64,000 nucleotides of DNA from Microbacterium esteraromaticum (lineage in GTDB: Bacteria; Actinomycetota; Actinomycetes; Actinomycetales; Microbacteriaceae), in assembly GCF_014084045.1 (NCBI RefSeq), contig NZ_CP043732.1:1736001-1800000 (forward strand), read 5' to 3'. Positions 18,740-26,818 of this stretch are shown piece by piece (within the stretch, counting starts at the first letter, position 1; each line of letters opens with the position of its first letter). The notes below the pieces were generated by a model that ran no database searches, was not told where the DNA came from, and saw only the letters and a program-made list of their open reading frames with translations. A program made the position numbers and the translations under genes.

Positions 18740-19336
18740 ATGCATCGACGAGAGACAGAACCGTCAGAGGCGGGTCGTGACTTGCTTCTCAACCAGGTGA
18801 GAGAGCTATATGGGCGCATCGCGTACACGCAGAAGACCCATGAGAAGCAAGCTGACATCTGCGCGATGTCCTCGCGGAGGCAAAGAGTCTGGAAGTTCGT
18901 TCTCACGGCGGTCGGATCGGGGACGTTCCTAGCGTCACTCTTCGGGCTGCTGCTGGACCCGCAGTGGGCATCGCTAGCTACCTCCTTCATCGCCGTGCTA
19001 GTCACGGCGGCAAGCCTGGGTGACCGGACATTCCGATACGGCGAGGAGATGCAGCAGCACCGCGACACCGCGGCTTTGCTATGGAACTTGCGGGAGTCGT
19101 ATCTGTCGCTGATTGTGGACCTGAAGTCCGAGTCTCTGCCGCTCGACCAGGCGCGGCAGAAACGAGACGAGCTGCAGAAGGCGGCTCAGGCCGTGCTGAA
19201 GGACGCCCCGCGAACGACACCGCAGGCGTATGCCATGGCTCAATCCGGCCTGAAGGACAAGGAAGATCTCACTCTCAGCACGCAGGAGATCGATTTGATG
19301 CTGCCGGAGGCGCTTCGAGAGGATTGGGAGCACTGA
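18740..19336 (+). CDS. SLATT-domain membrane effector of a CBASS-type system
   Basis: This 198-aa protein begins at the ATG after a GGGGGAAAG ribosome site. The SLATT fold is visible: an N-terminal helix, two transmembrane segments (FVLTAVGSGTFLASLFGLLL and SLATSFIAVLVTAASL, near residues 57-95), then the conserved HRDTAALLWNLRESYLSLIVDLK (near 112-134) and a soluble helical tail. SLATT proteins are predicted pore-forming effectors linked to cyclic-nucleotide synthases. Its TGA overlaps the ATG of the CD-NTase, so the two are translationally coupled. Confidence 0.88.
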   Translation: MHRRETEPSEAGRDLLLNQVRELYGRIAYTQKTHEKQADICAMSSRRQRVWKFVLTAVGSGTFLASLFGLLLDPQWASLATSFIAVLVTAASLGDRTFRYGEEMQQHRDTAALLWNLRESYLSLIVDLKSESLPLDQARQKRDELQKAAQAVLKDAPRTTPQAYAMAQSGLKDKEDLTLSTQEIDLMLPEALREDWEH

Positions 19337-20634
19337 TGTCGCAAACCGGTGACATCTTCGATGGTCTCCTCACCAATCTCAGGGTCAACACTGCTGAGAG
19401 CATCGCCGACCGGCGGGACGAAGTAACGAAAGCTCTGAACAGCGAGTTCCGCAGCTTGACCGGCTCCACGGCGAACAAGCTGATGGTCGGTTCCTACGGT
19501 CGTTGGACAGCGATCAAAGGTATATCGGACCTTGACCTCCTGTACATATTGCCGTCCAGTCTGCGCGCCTCATACGAGGAGGAAGGCGGGCCGCTCAAAG
19601 CGCTGCGGCGCGCCCGCGCTGCGATCCAGAAGCGGTATCCGACGACGACTGTCGGGGTCGACAGGCTGGTCGTCGTAGTGGAGTTCTCGAACTTCACTTT
19701 CGAGGTGCAGCCCGTGTTCGAAAACGAGGACGGGTCCTTCGACTACCCGGACACTTACAGCGACTCGTGGAAGATGACGAAGCCTCGCGATGAGATCTCC
19801 GCAATCAGCGAGGAAGACTCAGCTACTAGTGGCAATCTGCGACGCTTGTGCAAGCTCGCTCGAGCATGGCGCAACAAGCAAGGAGTCGTGATGGGCGGGC
19901 TGCTCGTAGACACCCTTGCGTACAATTTCCTAACGTCTACGACGGAACATCGCTCTGGCACGTCCGAATCCTACGGCGAGATGATGCGCGACTTCCTTCT
20001 GTACCTCGCGGACCAGGTGGACCACGATTTCTATCTGGCGCTTGGAAGCCGTCAGCGCGTTCGAGTCAAGAAGCGCTTCCAGAAGAAGGCTGCGTCCGGC
20101 GCTGAGCTTTGCACCGAGGCGGTCGACGCTGCTGGTCAGAAGAACGAGTACAAGAAGTGGAGAGCAGTATTCGGAAAGTCCGTCCCAGCAGTAGTGGCTG
20201 GAGGGGAGAATGCGCTTGCAGCCAGATCGTTCAACGACACGGAGGAGTTCATCGAGGACACCCATCCCGTGGACATCCGTTTTTCGGTCGAGATCAGCTG
20301 TACCGTGACCCAGGACGGATTCCGTCCTACCTCGCTGAACTCATTTCTCAACCTGTTCTCGCTACTGCCCGCAAAGAAACAACTTACGTTCGCGATCGAC
20401 AACATCGACGTGCCGGGATCATATGAGGTGCGTTGGAAGGTACTGAACCGAGGAGCCGAAGCTGAGCGGCGGGATCACGTACGCGGTGAGATCATCCGTC
20501 CGACCCACGGCACCGAGCGCCGCGAAGTGACCTCCTTCCGAGGGAATCATTACGTGGAGTGCTACGTCATCCAGCGCAACGTCGTCGTGGCTCGCGGGCA
20601 TATCGACATCCCGATCGCAGCAGAGTCTTCCTAG
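19336..20634 (+). CDS. CD-NTase (SMODS nucleotidyltransferase) with AGS-C sensor domain
   Basis: This 432-aa protein is predicted to make a cyclic oligonucleotide second messenger on phage infection. The nucleotidyltransferase signature is intact: GSYGRWTAIKGISDLDLLY (near residues 51-69, with the DxD pair) and the third acid in FTFEVQPVF (near 122). The C-terminal part (HPVDIRFSVEISC, SYEVRWKVLNRGAEAE, GNHYVECYVI) matches the AGS-C sensor domain that follows SMODS in such proteins. With the SLATT gene it makes a minimal CBASS-type operon. No Cap2/Cap3 or HORMA/TRIP13 genes are adjacent. An in-frame extension to 19081 is an artefact overlapping the SLATT gene. Confidence 0.9.
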   Translation: MSQTGDIFDGLLTNLRVNTAESIADRRDEVTKALNSEFRSLTGSTANKLMVGSYGRWTAIKGISDLDLLYILPSSLRASYEEEGGPLKALRRARAAIQKRYPTTTVGVDRLVVVVEFSNFTFEVQPVFENEDGSFDYPDTYSDSWKMTKPRDEISAISEEDSATSGNLRRLCKLARAWRNKQGVVMGGLLVDTLAYNFLTSTTEHRSGTSESYGEMMRDFLLYLADQVDHDFYLALGSRQRVRVKKRFQKKAASGAELCTEAVDAAGQKNEYKKWRAVFGKSVPAVVAGGENALAARSFNDTEEFIEDTHPVDIRFSVEISCTVTQDGFRPTSLNSFLNLFSLLPAKKQLTFAIDNIDVPGSYEVRWKVLNRGAEAERRDHVRGEIIRPTHGTERREVTSFRGNHYVECYVIQRNVVVARGHIDIPIAAESS

Positions 20635-20830
20635 ACCGCGCCCCTGGTGCAGTGGGTGCCCATGCCCGCGGCCCTGCGGCGATCCACCCTGCCACAGGTG
20701 ACTGGCTCCAACGCCTCTCGAGCAAGTCAGCTTGGTCGATCATTCTCGTCGTCGGAATTTTGATAAGCGTCATGAGGCAAGTCGCTCCATGTGCCGGCTA
20801 CAGCTGTCCCGGAAACTCGCGGGATCGCGA

Positions 20831-20972
20831 TCCGATCTCACGACAACTCTCGTGAGATCGGACATCAAGCAGATTTCGACAGGCCTGTCGTTTCTCACGA
20901 AAGTCGTCACTTTCTCACGAATGTTGTCGCAGTTCTCATGGAAGGTGGCGGATTCTCATGAAACCTGTCGCA
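20831..20972. repeat. Internal transposon-end sequences (relic right end plus second left-end array)
   Basis: TCCGATCTCACGA (20831-20843) and TCGTGAGATCGGACA (20850-20864) form an inverted pair 6 nt apart; the second is a good copy of the right tip. They are followed by four left-end-type repeats starting at 20893, 20913, 20934 and 20954 (TCTCACGAAAGTCGTC, TCTCACGAATGTTGTCG, TCTCATGGAAGGTGGCG, TCTCATGAAACCTGTCG), with the same 20-21 bp phasing as the true left end. No TGTCG follows 20864. The gap 20635-21125 holds this block and one res-like site but no gene. Confidence 0.75.
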
Positions 20973-21002
20973 GCACCGATCGGCGGCGAAGCTACCGACC
21001 CC

Positions 21003-21099
21003 GCCGAGAATGATCGTGTACGGCGGGATGACTCGTACAGCCGCTGAATGGGGTCCAGAAACGTGAGCCGTCAGAGGGTTTTGGCAGGCGTATTCGCTG
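21003..21099 (+). repeat. Res-like site A (before the arsenic cassette)
   Basis: The palindromic half at 21003-21024 reads GCCGAGAATGATCGTG then TACGGC; 54 nt later comes TTTTGGCAGGCGTATTCG (21079-21096). It is the most diverged of four copies but keeps the exact 54-nt spacing of copies B and C. It marks the left border of the metal-resistance half of the element. Confidence 0.5.
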
Positions 21100-21125
21100 A
21101 CCTCTGGCGCTCCGCTCCAGTCAGC

Positions 21126-21524
21126 TCAACGGTTGAGAAGTGAGCTCTGGATCTTCTCGGATACGGCTTGGCGCAGCGGGCGCACTGCTTCGGCGTCCCA
21201 GGACGCCGGGTTGGGGAACGACCATTCCAGGAGTTCCCCGCGAGGCGTCGCCGGCAGGGTGAGTCCGGGCTTCATCAGGACCACGATGTCGGCGGCGTCC
21301 AGGTCGTCGACGGTGACGGCGCGCGGCACACGATCGGTGATGTTCATTCCGAGTTCTGCGACGGTGGCGGCCACGGCCGGGTTTACTTCGTCGGCGGGGG
21401 AGAGGCCCGCCGACGTCGCGGTGAACCGGTCGCCGGCCAGGTGCTCTAGGAGCGCTGCGCCGAGCTGTGAGCGGCCGGCGTTGTGCTGGCAGATGAAAAG
21501 GACGGTTGGGGGAGCGTCAGTCAC
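21126..21524 (-). CDS. arsC: Arsenate reductase, low-molecular-weight phosphatase type
   Basis: This 132-aa protein has the catalytic loop CQHNAGRS (C-x5-R-S) right after VLFI, and MKPGLTLP, SFPNPASWD near the C-terminus (the D-P/N-type general acid region). Arsenate would be reduced to arsenite using a thiol donor, probably mycothiol or thioredoxin in an actinobacterium. The start is GTG at 21524. It lies 21 bp downstream of the arsR-arsC fusion in the same direction, so the operon encodes two ArsC-type domains. Confidence 0.88.
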   Translation of the reverse strand: MTDAPPTVLFICQHNAGRSQLGAALLEHLAGDRFTATSAGLSPADEVNPAVAATVAELGMNITDRVPRAVTVDDLDAADIVVLMKPGLTLPATPRGELLEWSFPNPASWDAEAVRPLRQAVSEKIQSSLLNR

Positions 21525-21545
21525 GGGGTCTCTTCCGGGTTGGGT

Positions 21546-22220
21546 TCAGCTGGCGGCGAGACGGGGAGCGAGTTCCGCGATGCGGCGCTCCAGCTCGTCA
21601 AAGGCGGTATCGAAAGCGTCATCGGTGCCGATCCGCACCGGGTCGGGAATCGACCAGTGCAGGTGCCCGGAGACGCCGAGTTCTTCGTGAGCGTTATCGC
21701 ACACCGTCACCACGAAATCCGAATCGGTCAGGACCGAAGTCAGGGCGCGCGGTGATTCCGTTGGCAGCGCGAGGGCGTGGCGCTCGGCTGTGGCAACCGC
21801 TCCCGGATCTATCCGCTCGGCCGGGTGCGTTCCTCCCGATGACGCCGGGATGCTGCTGCGGGTAGACCACAATGCCGCAGCAAGCTGCGACCGGGCGGAG
21901 TTCGCCGTACAGACGAACACGACGCGATCCGCGCGCTCCACTCGGCCGGGAGTGAGCCCGCGAAGTGCGGTTTCGGTTAGGTGAACGTAGCTGCGCCGTT
22001 TGTCGGCCTCCGAGCGGGAACGCGAGACCATCCCCACGGACTCCAGCACATTCAGATGATGTGTGACGAGGTTGGAGGGAAGGCCCAACGCCACCCCGAT
22101 TTCGGTGGGGGAGAGGTCGCCCAGCGTGAGACGGTCGACGATCCGTAGGCGAGATGGGTCACCCAGCGCGGCGTGCTTTGCCGCGCGCGCCTCCACCTGA
22201 TCAGTTCGTTCAGTGTTCAT
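21546..22220 (-). CDS. ArsR-ArsC fusion: arsenic-responsive repressor joined to an LMW-phosphatase-type arsenate reductase domain
   Basis: This 224-aa protein has two domains. Residues 1-95 are an ArsR winged helix (HAALGDPSRLRIVDRL, LSPTEIGVALGLPSNLVTHHLNVLESVGMV, RRSYVHLT). Residues 100-224 are an ArsC/Wzb-type domain with VVFVCTANSARSQLAAALW (C-x5-R) and a TVCDNAHEE motif. I see no classical ArsR CxCxxC metal site in the HTH part, so sensing may use other cysteines or the reductase domain. It is divergent from the aquaporin gene across a 48-bp region with operator-like repeats. Confidence 0.88.
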   Translation of the reverse strand: MNTERTDQVEARAAKHAALGDPSRLRIVDRLTLGDLSPTEIGVALGLPSNLVTHHLNVLESVGMVSRSRSEADKRRSYVHLTETALRGLTPGRVERADRVVFVCTANSARSQLAAALWSTRSSIPASSGGTHPAERIDPGAVATAERHALALPTESPRALTSVLTDSDFVVTVCDNAHEELGVSGHLHWSIPDPVRIGTDDAFDTAFDELERRIAELAPRLAAS

Positions 22221-22223
22221 TGT

Positions 22224-22260
22224 TTCAATCTTGACTGAACTACCCCTCTCGGGTCAAGAT
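22224..22260. promoter_or_regulatory. ArsR operator candidates in the divergent ars promoter
   Basis: In the 48 bp between arsRC and the aquaporin gene, TTCA-N8-TGAA (22224-22239) overlaps the left arm of a wider inverted repeat, ATCTTGAC (22228-22235) and GTCAAGAT (22253-22260). Such TTCAA/TTGA dyads are typical ArsR/SmtB targets and would let one repressor control both directions. Confidence 0.55.
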
Positions 22261-22268
22261 AAGCCGAC

Positions 22269-23030
22269 ATGAACATTGCTACCCGCTCCCAGTCCGAGCC
22301 CGCGCGACCTCACATGCTGCGCCGAACTGCTGCCGAGTTCCTTGGAACGGGCCTGCTCGTCACGATCGTTGTGGGTTCCGGCATCGCTGCGCAGCGCCTC
22401 TCGCCGGATGACGTCGGCCTCCAACTGCTGGAGAACAGCCTGACCACCGCGCTCGGCCTGACGGTCCTGATCCTCATGCTGGGCCCCGTGTCTGGCGCGC
22501 ACTTCAACCCCGTGGTGTCGATCGCAGATTGGCTGCTCGGACGCCGCGCCGGGACGGGACTCCCGCTGCGCGACCTCACCCCGTACCTGCTCGCGCAAGT
22601 TCTCGGCGGGATCGCCGGAACGTTCTTGGCGGGAGTGATGTTCGACGCCGCCCCCGCGCTCTCATCGAACGACCGCGCGACCGATGGCCACCTGGTCGGG
22701 GAGGTGGTCGCCACCGCGGGACTTGTGCTGTTGATCTTCGCGCTCGCGCGCACGGGCAAGGGATCGACCACGGCGGCCGCGGTCGGCGCGTACATCGGCG
22801 CGGCGTACTGGTTCACAAGCTCTACGTCGTTCGCGAATCCCGCGGTGACGATCGCCCGCATGTTCACCGACACCTTTGCCGGCATTGCGCCCGCCTCTGT
22901 CGCGCCGTTCATCGCTGCACAGCTCGTCGGGGCTGCGATCGGCCTCGCTGTGCTGCTCACCCTCTACCCGACCGCCTCCCGCACGGCCGGCGACGTCGTG
23001 GTCCCTCAGCAACTCGAAAACCAGCCCTGA
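22269..23030 (+). CDS. Aquaporin-family channel, probable arsenite efflux (AqpS-like)
   Basis: This 253-aa protein has six transmembrane segments and both MIP half-helix motifs: GAHFNPVVSIAD (first NPV) and SFANPAVTIARMFTD (second NPA). In ars operons lacking an ArsB/Acr3 pump, such aquaglyceroporins let arsenite produced by ArsC leave the cell down its gradient; this locus indeed has no ArsB or Acr3. It is divergent from arsRC and followed 11 bp later by the flavoprotein gene. Confidence 0.85.
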   Translation: MNIATRSQSEPARPHMLRRTAAEFLGTGLLVTIVVGSGIAAQRLSPDDVGLQLLENSLTTALGLTVLILMLGPVSGAHFNPVVSIADWLLGRRAGTGLPLRDLTPYLLAQVLGGIAGTFLAGVMFDAAPALSSNDRATDGHLVGEVVATAGLVLLIFALARTGKGSTTAAAVGAYIGAAYWFTSSTSFANPAVTIARMFTDTFAGIAPASVAPFIAAQLVGAAIGLAVLLTLYPTASRTAGDVVVPQQLENQP

Positions 23031-23041
23031 AAGGCACCCTC

Positions 23042-24442
23042 ATGCATCTTGTAGCGATCGGCGGAAGCGACGCTGGAATCTCCACCGCCCTCCGGGCCCG
23101 CGAACTCGACCCGTCCGTCGACGTCACCGTTGTCGTGGCCGATGCGTATCCGAACTTCTCGATCTGCGGCATCCCGTACTACTTCTCCCGCGAGGTGCAG
23201 CCCTGGCAGTCGCTCGCCCACCGCACCCACGCGGATCTCGAAGCCACCGGCATGAACCTCCGTCTGGACACCCTCGCCACGGGTATCGACGTCGACAGCC
23301 GACGACTCACGGTCCGCGACGCGCACGGCAGCGAATCAACGATCGCGTACGACGAACTCATGGTCGGCACCGGAGCATCCCCGTCAATCGCCGGCATCGC
23401 AGGCCTCGACCAGCTCGGCCCCGACGACGGCGTGCACCTGCTGCACTCGATGGGCGACACCTTCGCGCTCGAGAAGTACCTCGACGAACATCAGCCCGAG
23501 ACGGCAATCATCGTCGGAGCTGGCTACGTCGGCCTCGAAATGGCCGAAGCCCTGACCGTGCGGGGCCTCCAGGTCACCCAGCTGCAGCGCGGCCCCGAAG
23601 TCCTCTCCACCCTCGATCCCGAACTCGGCTCCCTCGTCCACGACGAACTCACCCGACACGGCGTCGACGTCCTCACCGGCACGCGCGTCGAAGCCGTCGC
23701 CCGTGAAGCCGGACGGATCGCCGTCACCGGCACCCGTGACGGCGAAGCATTCTCCCGCAACGCTGACGTGGTCCTCGTCGTCGTCGGCGTGCGACCCAAC
23801 ACCAGCCTCCTCACCGCAGCCGGCGCAACCACGGGAGCGGGCGGCGCTGTCGTCGTCGACGAACAGATGCGCACCGGCCTGCCGAACGTGTGGGCGGCCG
23901 GCGACGGGGTGGTCACCCATCACCGCCTGCTCGGCGTCACATACCTTCCTCTCGGCACCACGGCGCATAAGCAAGGGCGCGTCGCAGGGGAGAACGCGAT
24001 CGGCGGCGACACCCGATTTGCAGGGAGCCTCGGCACGCAGGTCGTGAAGGTCTTCGACGTCGTGGCCGCACGCACGGGGCTCCGCGACCACGAAGCCACA
24101 GCCGCCAGCTTCGCCCCGCACAGTCACACCGCGATCGCGGACGACCACAAACGGTACTACCCGGGCGCCACGCCCATCAGCATCCGCATCACCGGAGACA
24201 CCAACGACGGCCGTCTGCTCGGCGCGCAGCTCGTCGGCACCCGCGGTGCCGAAATCTCCAAGCGCGTCGACACCTACGCCACGGCTCTGCACCACGGCAT
24301 GACTGTCGCGGCGATGAGTGACCTCGACCTGTCGTACACGCCCCCGCTCGGCTCACCGTGGGACGCCGTGCAGGTCGCAACCCAGGCGTGGGAGCGGGAA
24401 ACGCGCCGGTCGGCATCTGCGCTGCGACAGCCTGCTGCTTAG
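23042..24442 (+). CDS. FAD/NAD(P)H-dependent oxidoreductase of the CoA-disulfide/NADH oxidase family
   Basis: This 466-aa protein has two Rossmann motifs: VAIGGSDAGISTALRARE at the N-terminus (FAD) and AIIVGAGYVGLEMAEAL (near 155, NAD(P)H). It also has the redox-active Cys in NFSICGIPYYFS (near 44), the FAD-binding WAAGDGV near 290 and a C-terminal dimerisation domain. The family reduces low-molecular-weight disulfides, polysulfides or oxygen; in ars operons it is thought to support thiol recycling. I chose the ATG at 23042; a longer in-frame ORF from 22529 overlaps the aquaporin gene and is an artefact. It ends about 110 bp before cmtR. Confidence 0.85.
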   Translation: MHLVAIGGSDAGISTALRARELDPSVDVTVVVADAYPNFSICGIPYYFSREVQPWQSLAHRTHADLEATGMNLRLDTLATGIDVDSRRLTVRDAHGSESTIAYDELMVGTGASPSIAGIAGLDQLGPDDGVHLLHSMGDTFALEKYLDEHQPETAIIVGAGYVGLEMAEALTVRGLQVTQLQRGPEVLSTLDPELGSLVHDELTRHGVDVLTGTRVEAVAREAGRIAVTGTRDGEAFSRNADVVLVVVGVRPNTSLLTAAGATTGAGGAVVVDEQMRTGLPNVWAAGDGVVTHHRLLGVTYLPLGTTAHKQGRVAGENAIGGDTRFAGSLGTQVVKVFDVVAARTGLRDHEATAASFAPHSHTAIADDHKRYYPGATPISIRITGDTNDGRLLGAQLVGTRGAEISKRVDTYATALHHGMTVAAMSDLDLSYTPPLGSPWDAVQVATQAWERETRRSASALRQPAA

Positions 24443-24551
24443 GATCGCTCTGACGTGGGGATACTCCGGGCCCACCAACGACGCTGGAAGCCTTACTCGA
24501 GTCCTCTTTCGACGATCGCGATTGGTCACCGATGGCTGTATAGTTCAGTAC

Positions 24552-24911
24552 GTGCTGACTATTGCTTCCCGTATCGATGTAATGAACCGGCTTGGCCGGG
24601 CGATGGCCGATCCGACGCGCTCCCGGATCCTGATGACCCTGCTCCAGGGGCCCAGCTATCCGGCCGTCCTCTCGCGCGATCTGGTACTCACTCGTTCGAA
24701 CGTGTCGAACCACCTGACGTGCCTGCGCGATTGCGGAATCGTCGTCGCGGAACCAGAAGGCCGCCAGACTCGCTATGAGATCGCCGATCCGCACCTCGCT
24801 GCTGCCCTCATTGCGCTGGTGGATGTGACGCTGGCTGTGGATGAGCACGCGCCGTGCGTGGACTCAGCGTGTACGGTGGCCGGTTGCTGTGCGACGGGGG
24901 TGGACGCGTGA
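24552..24911 (+). CDS. cmtR: CmtR-like Cd(II)/Pb(II)-sensing ArsR-family repressor
   Basis: This 119-aa protein is close in layout to mycobacterial CmtR: LGRAMADPTRSRILMTLLQG, then LTRSNVSNHLTCLRDCGIVV and HLAAALIALVDVTLAVDEHAPC. The two recognition-helix cysteines (near 56 and 60) and the C-terminal cysteine (near 100) that bind Cd/Pb in CmtR are all present, with extra cysteines after it. The start is GTG at 24552. A TATAGT hexamer at 24539-24544 places the likely transcript start at or next to this GTG, so the mRNA is probably leaderless. Its stop overlaps the start of the ATPase gene. Confidence 0.88.
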   Translation: MLTIASRIDVMNRLGRAMADPTRSRILMTLLQGPSYPAVLSRDLVLTRSNVSNHLTCLRDCGIVVAEPEGRQTRYEIADPHLAAALIALVDVTLAVDEHAPCVDSACTVAGCCATGVDA

Positions 24912-26818
24912 GCGCGGCGTGTGGCTGCGAGCACGAGCCTGCCAGCGCGGTGGACGAGGAAATCGAAGAGGCCGAGCGCCCCTGGTGGAAAGACCGCGGA
25001 GTTCTGGTGCCGGTTTTCTCCGGGGTCGCGTTCCTGGCCGGCCTGATCTTGGAGTGGTCTGGCCAGGAGATCCCCGCGCTGGTGCTGTTCTGGGTCGGTC
25101 TGCTGCTGGGTGCCTCGACGTTTACGCCGGGAGCGGTTCGAAAGCTGTTCAAGGGCAAGCTGGGCATCGGTCTGCTGATGACGATCAGCGCCATCGGTGC
25201 AGTCATCCTCGGCTACGTGGAGGAGGCCGCAGCTCTCGCGTTCCTGTACTCGATCGCTGAGGCGCTCGAGGACAAGGCGATGGACCGTGCCCGCGGCGGC
25301 CTGCGCGCACTGCTCAAGCTCGTACCGGAAACAGCCACGATCCTGCAGGGCGACACTACTGTGCAGGTGCAGGCGAGAGAGCTGACGGTCGGCCAGGTCA
25401 TGGTGGTCCGGCCGGGCGAGCGGATCGCGACCGATGGGGTCGTGCGTTCTGGTCGCTCGAGCCTGGATACCTCGGCGATCACCGGCGAATCGATCCCGGT
25501 AGAGGTGGAGCCCGGCGATGCGGTGTCGGCGGGTGCGATCAACAGTGCCGGTGCGCTGGAGGTCGAGACGACGGCTGCTGGCACCGACAACTCGCTCACT
25601 ACGATCGTGGAGCTGGTAGAGAAAGCGCAGACAGAGAAGGGCGAGCGTGCTCGTCTCGCGGACAGGATCGCCCGCCCGCTGGTGCCCGGTGTTCTGATCC
25701 TCGCGGCGCTCGTCGCGATCATCGGGTCGCTGCTGGGCGATCCAGAGGTGTGGATCACCCGCGCGCTTGTCGTGCTGGTCGCGGCTTCTCCGTGTGCACT
25801 CGCAATCTCGGTGCCACTCACGGTCGTCGCCGCGATCGGCGCCGCAAGCAAGTTCGGCGTGATCATCAAGTCCGGTGCCGTCTTCGAGCGCTTCGGCACC
25901 GTCCGGCACGTTGCCCTCGACAAGACCGGCACCCTCACCCGCAACGAGCCCATCGTTACCGCTGTCCTCACCGCAGATGGCGTGTCGGAGGCTCAGGCGC
26001 TGGCGTGGGCGGCAGCGCTGGAGCAGCACAGCACGCATCCTCTCGCTGCCGCGATCACGGCGGCCGCTCCGGGTGTCACAGCCGCTGCGGACGTGACCGA
26101 GCGGGCTGGTCACGGCATTGACGGCACGGTCGACGACTCGAGAATCACTGTGGGAAGCCCCCGCTGGCTGGACGCCGGCGCGCTCGGGGATCGGGTCGCG
26201 GAGCTCGAAGAGCAGGGCATGACCGTCGTGATCGTGCATCGTGACGGGACGCCGGTCGCCGCGATCGGCGTCCGTGACGAGCTGCGCCCAGAAGTCCCCG
26301 AGGTGGTCCGAACGCTCACCGGCCAGGGCGTCGGCGTGACGATGCTCACCGGCGACAACGCCCGGACTGCCCGTGCGCTTGGTGCGCAGGCCGGGATCAG
26401 TGACGTGCGAGCCGAGTTGCGTCCGGAGGACAAGGCGACCGCGATCGCGGAGTTGTCGAAGGTAGGGCCGGTCGCGATGATCGGTGACGGAATCAATGAT
26501 GCCCCGGCTCTCGCCGGCGCAGACATCGGCATCGCGATGGGCGCGACCGGCTCCGACGCAGCGATCGAATCCGCCGACGTCGCGTTCACCGGTCACGATC
26601 TGCGTCTGATCCCGCGCGCGTTTGACCACGCCCGACGGGGACGACGGATCATCAACCAGAACATCATCCTGTCGCTGCTGATCATCACCGCACTGCTCCC
26701 GCTCGCGCTCTTCGGTGTCCTCGGGCTCGCGGCGGTCGTCCTGGTCCACGAGGTCGCCGAGGTCATCGTTATTCTCAACGGCCTGCGCGCCGCCCGCACT
26801 CCGCGAGTGAAGAGCTGA
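24908..26818 (+). CDS. P1B-type heavy-metal ATPase with an SPC motif (Cd/Pb/Zn/Co efflux)
   Basis: This 636-aa protein starts at a GTG overlapping the cmtR TGA. It has TGES in the actuator domain (SAITGESIPVE), phosphorylation motif VALDKTGTLT (near 337), MLTGDN, and GDGINDAPAL. The membrane metal motif is ASPCALAISVP (near 293): Ser-Pro-Cys rather than the Cys-Pro-Cys of classical CadA, and the last membrane segment has VLVHEVAEVIV. No N-terminal heavy-metal domain is present, only CGCEHE at the start. SPC pumps export Co/Zn or, next to cmtR, Cd/Pb. The repressor context supports Cd/Pb export. Confidence 0.88.
   Translation: MSAACGCEHEPASAVDEEIEEAERPWWKDRGVLVPVFSGVAFLAGLILEWSGQEIPALVLFWVGLLLGASTFTPGAVRKLFKGKLGIGLLMTISAIGAVILGYVEEAAALAFLYSIAEALEDKAMDRARGGLRALLKLVPETATILQGDTTVQVQARELTVGQVMVVRPGERIATDGVVRSGRSSLDTSAITGESIPVEVEPGDAVSAGAINSAGALEVETTAAGTDNSLTTIVELVEKAQTEKGERARLADRIARPLVPGVLILAALVAIIGSLLGDPEVWITRALVVLVAASPCALAISVPLTVVAAIGAASKFGVIIKSGAVFERFGTVRHVALDKTGTLTRNEPIVTAVLTADGVSEAQALAWAAALEQHSTHPLAAAITAAAPGVTAAADVTERAGHGIDGTVDDSRITVGSPRWLDAGALGDRVAELEEQGMTVVIVHRDGTPVAAIGVRDELRPEVPEVVRTLTGQGVGVTMLTGDNARTARALGAQAGISDVRAELRPEDKATAIAELSKVGPVAMIGDGINDAPALAGADIGIAMGATGSDAAIESADVAFTGHDLRLIPRAFDHARRGRRIINQNIILSLLIITALLPLALFGVLGLAAVVLVHEVAEVIVILNGLRAARTPRVKS

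Noticed and set aside
19081..19335. N-terminal extension of the CD-NTase
   Set aside because: It overlaps the SLATT gene; the ATG at 19336 overlaps the SLATT stop and starts the normal SMODS N-terminus.
354..20864. A complete stand-alone transposon ending at the internal right tip
   Set aside because: The five bases after 20864 (TCAAG) do not match TGTCG before 354, whereas those after 42295 do; the last transposition used the outer end.
22529..24442. 637-aa reading frame
   Set aside because: The first 171 codons overlap the aquaporin gene in another frame and have antisense-like composition; the flavoprotein starts at 23042.
24773..26749. 658-aa minus-strand frame
   Set aside because: It is antisense to the P-type ATPase and rich in Arg/Asp/Gly/His as expected of a high-GC shadow frame.
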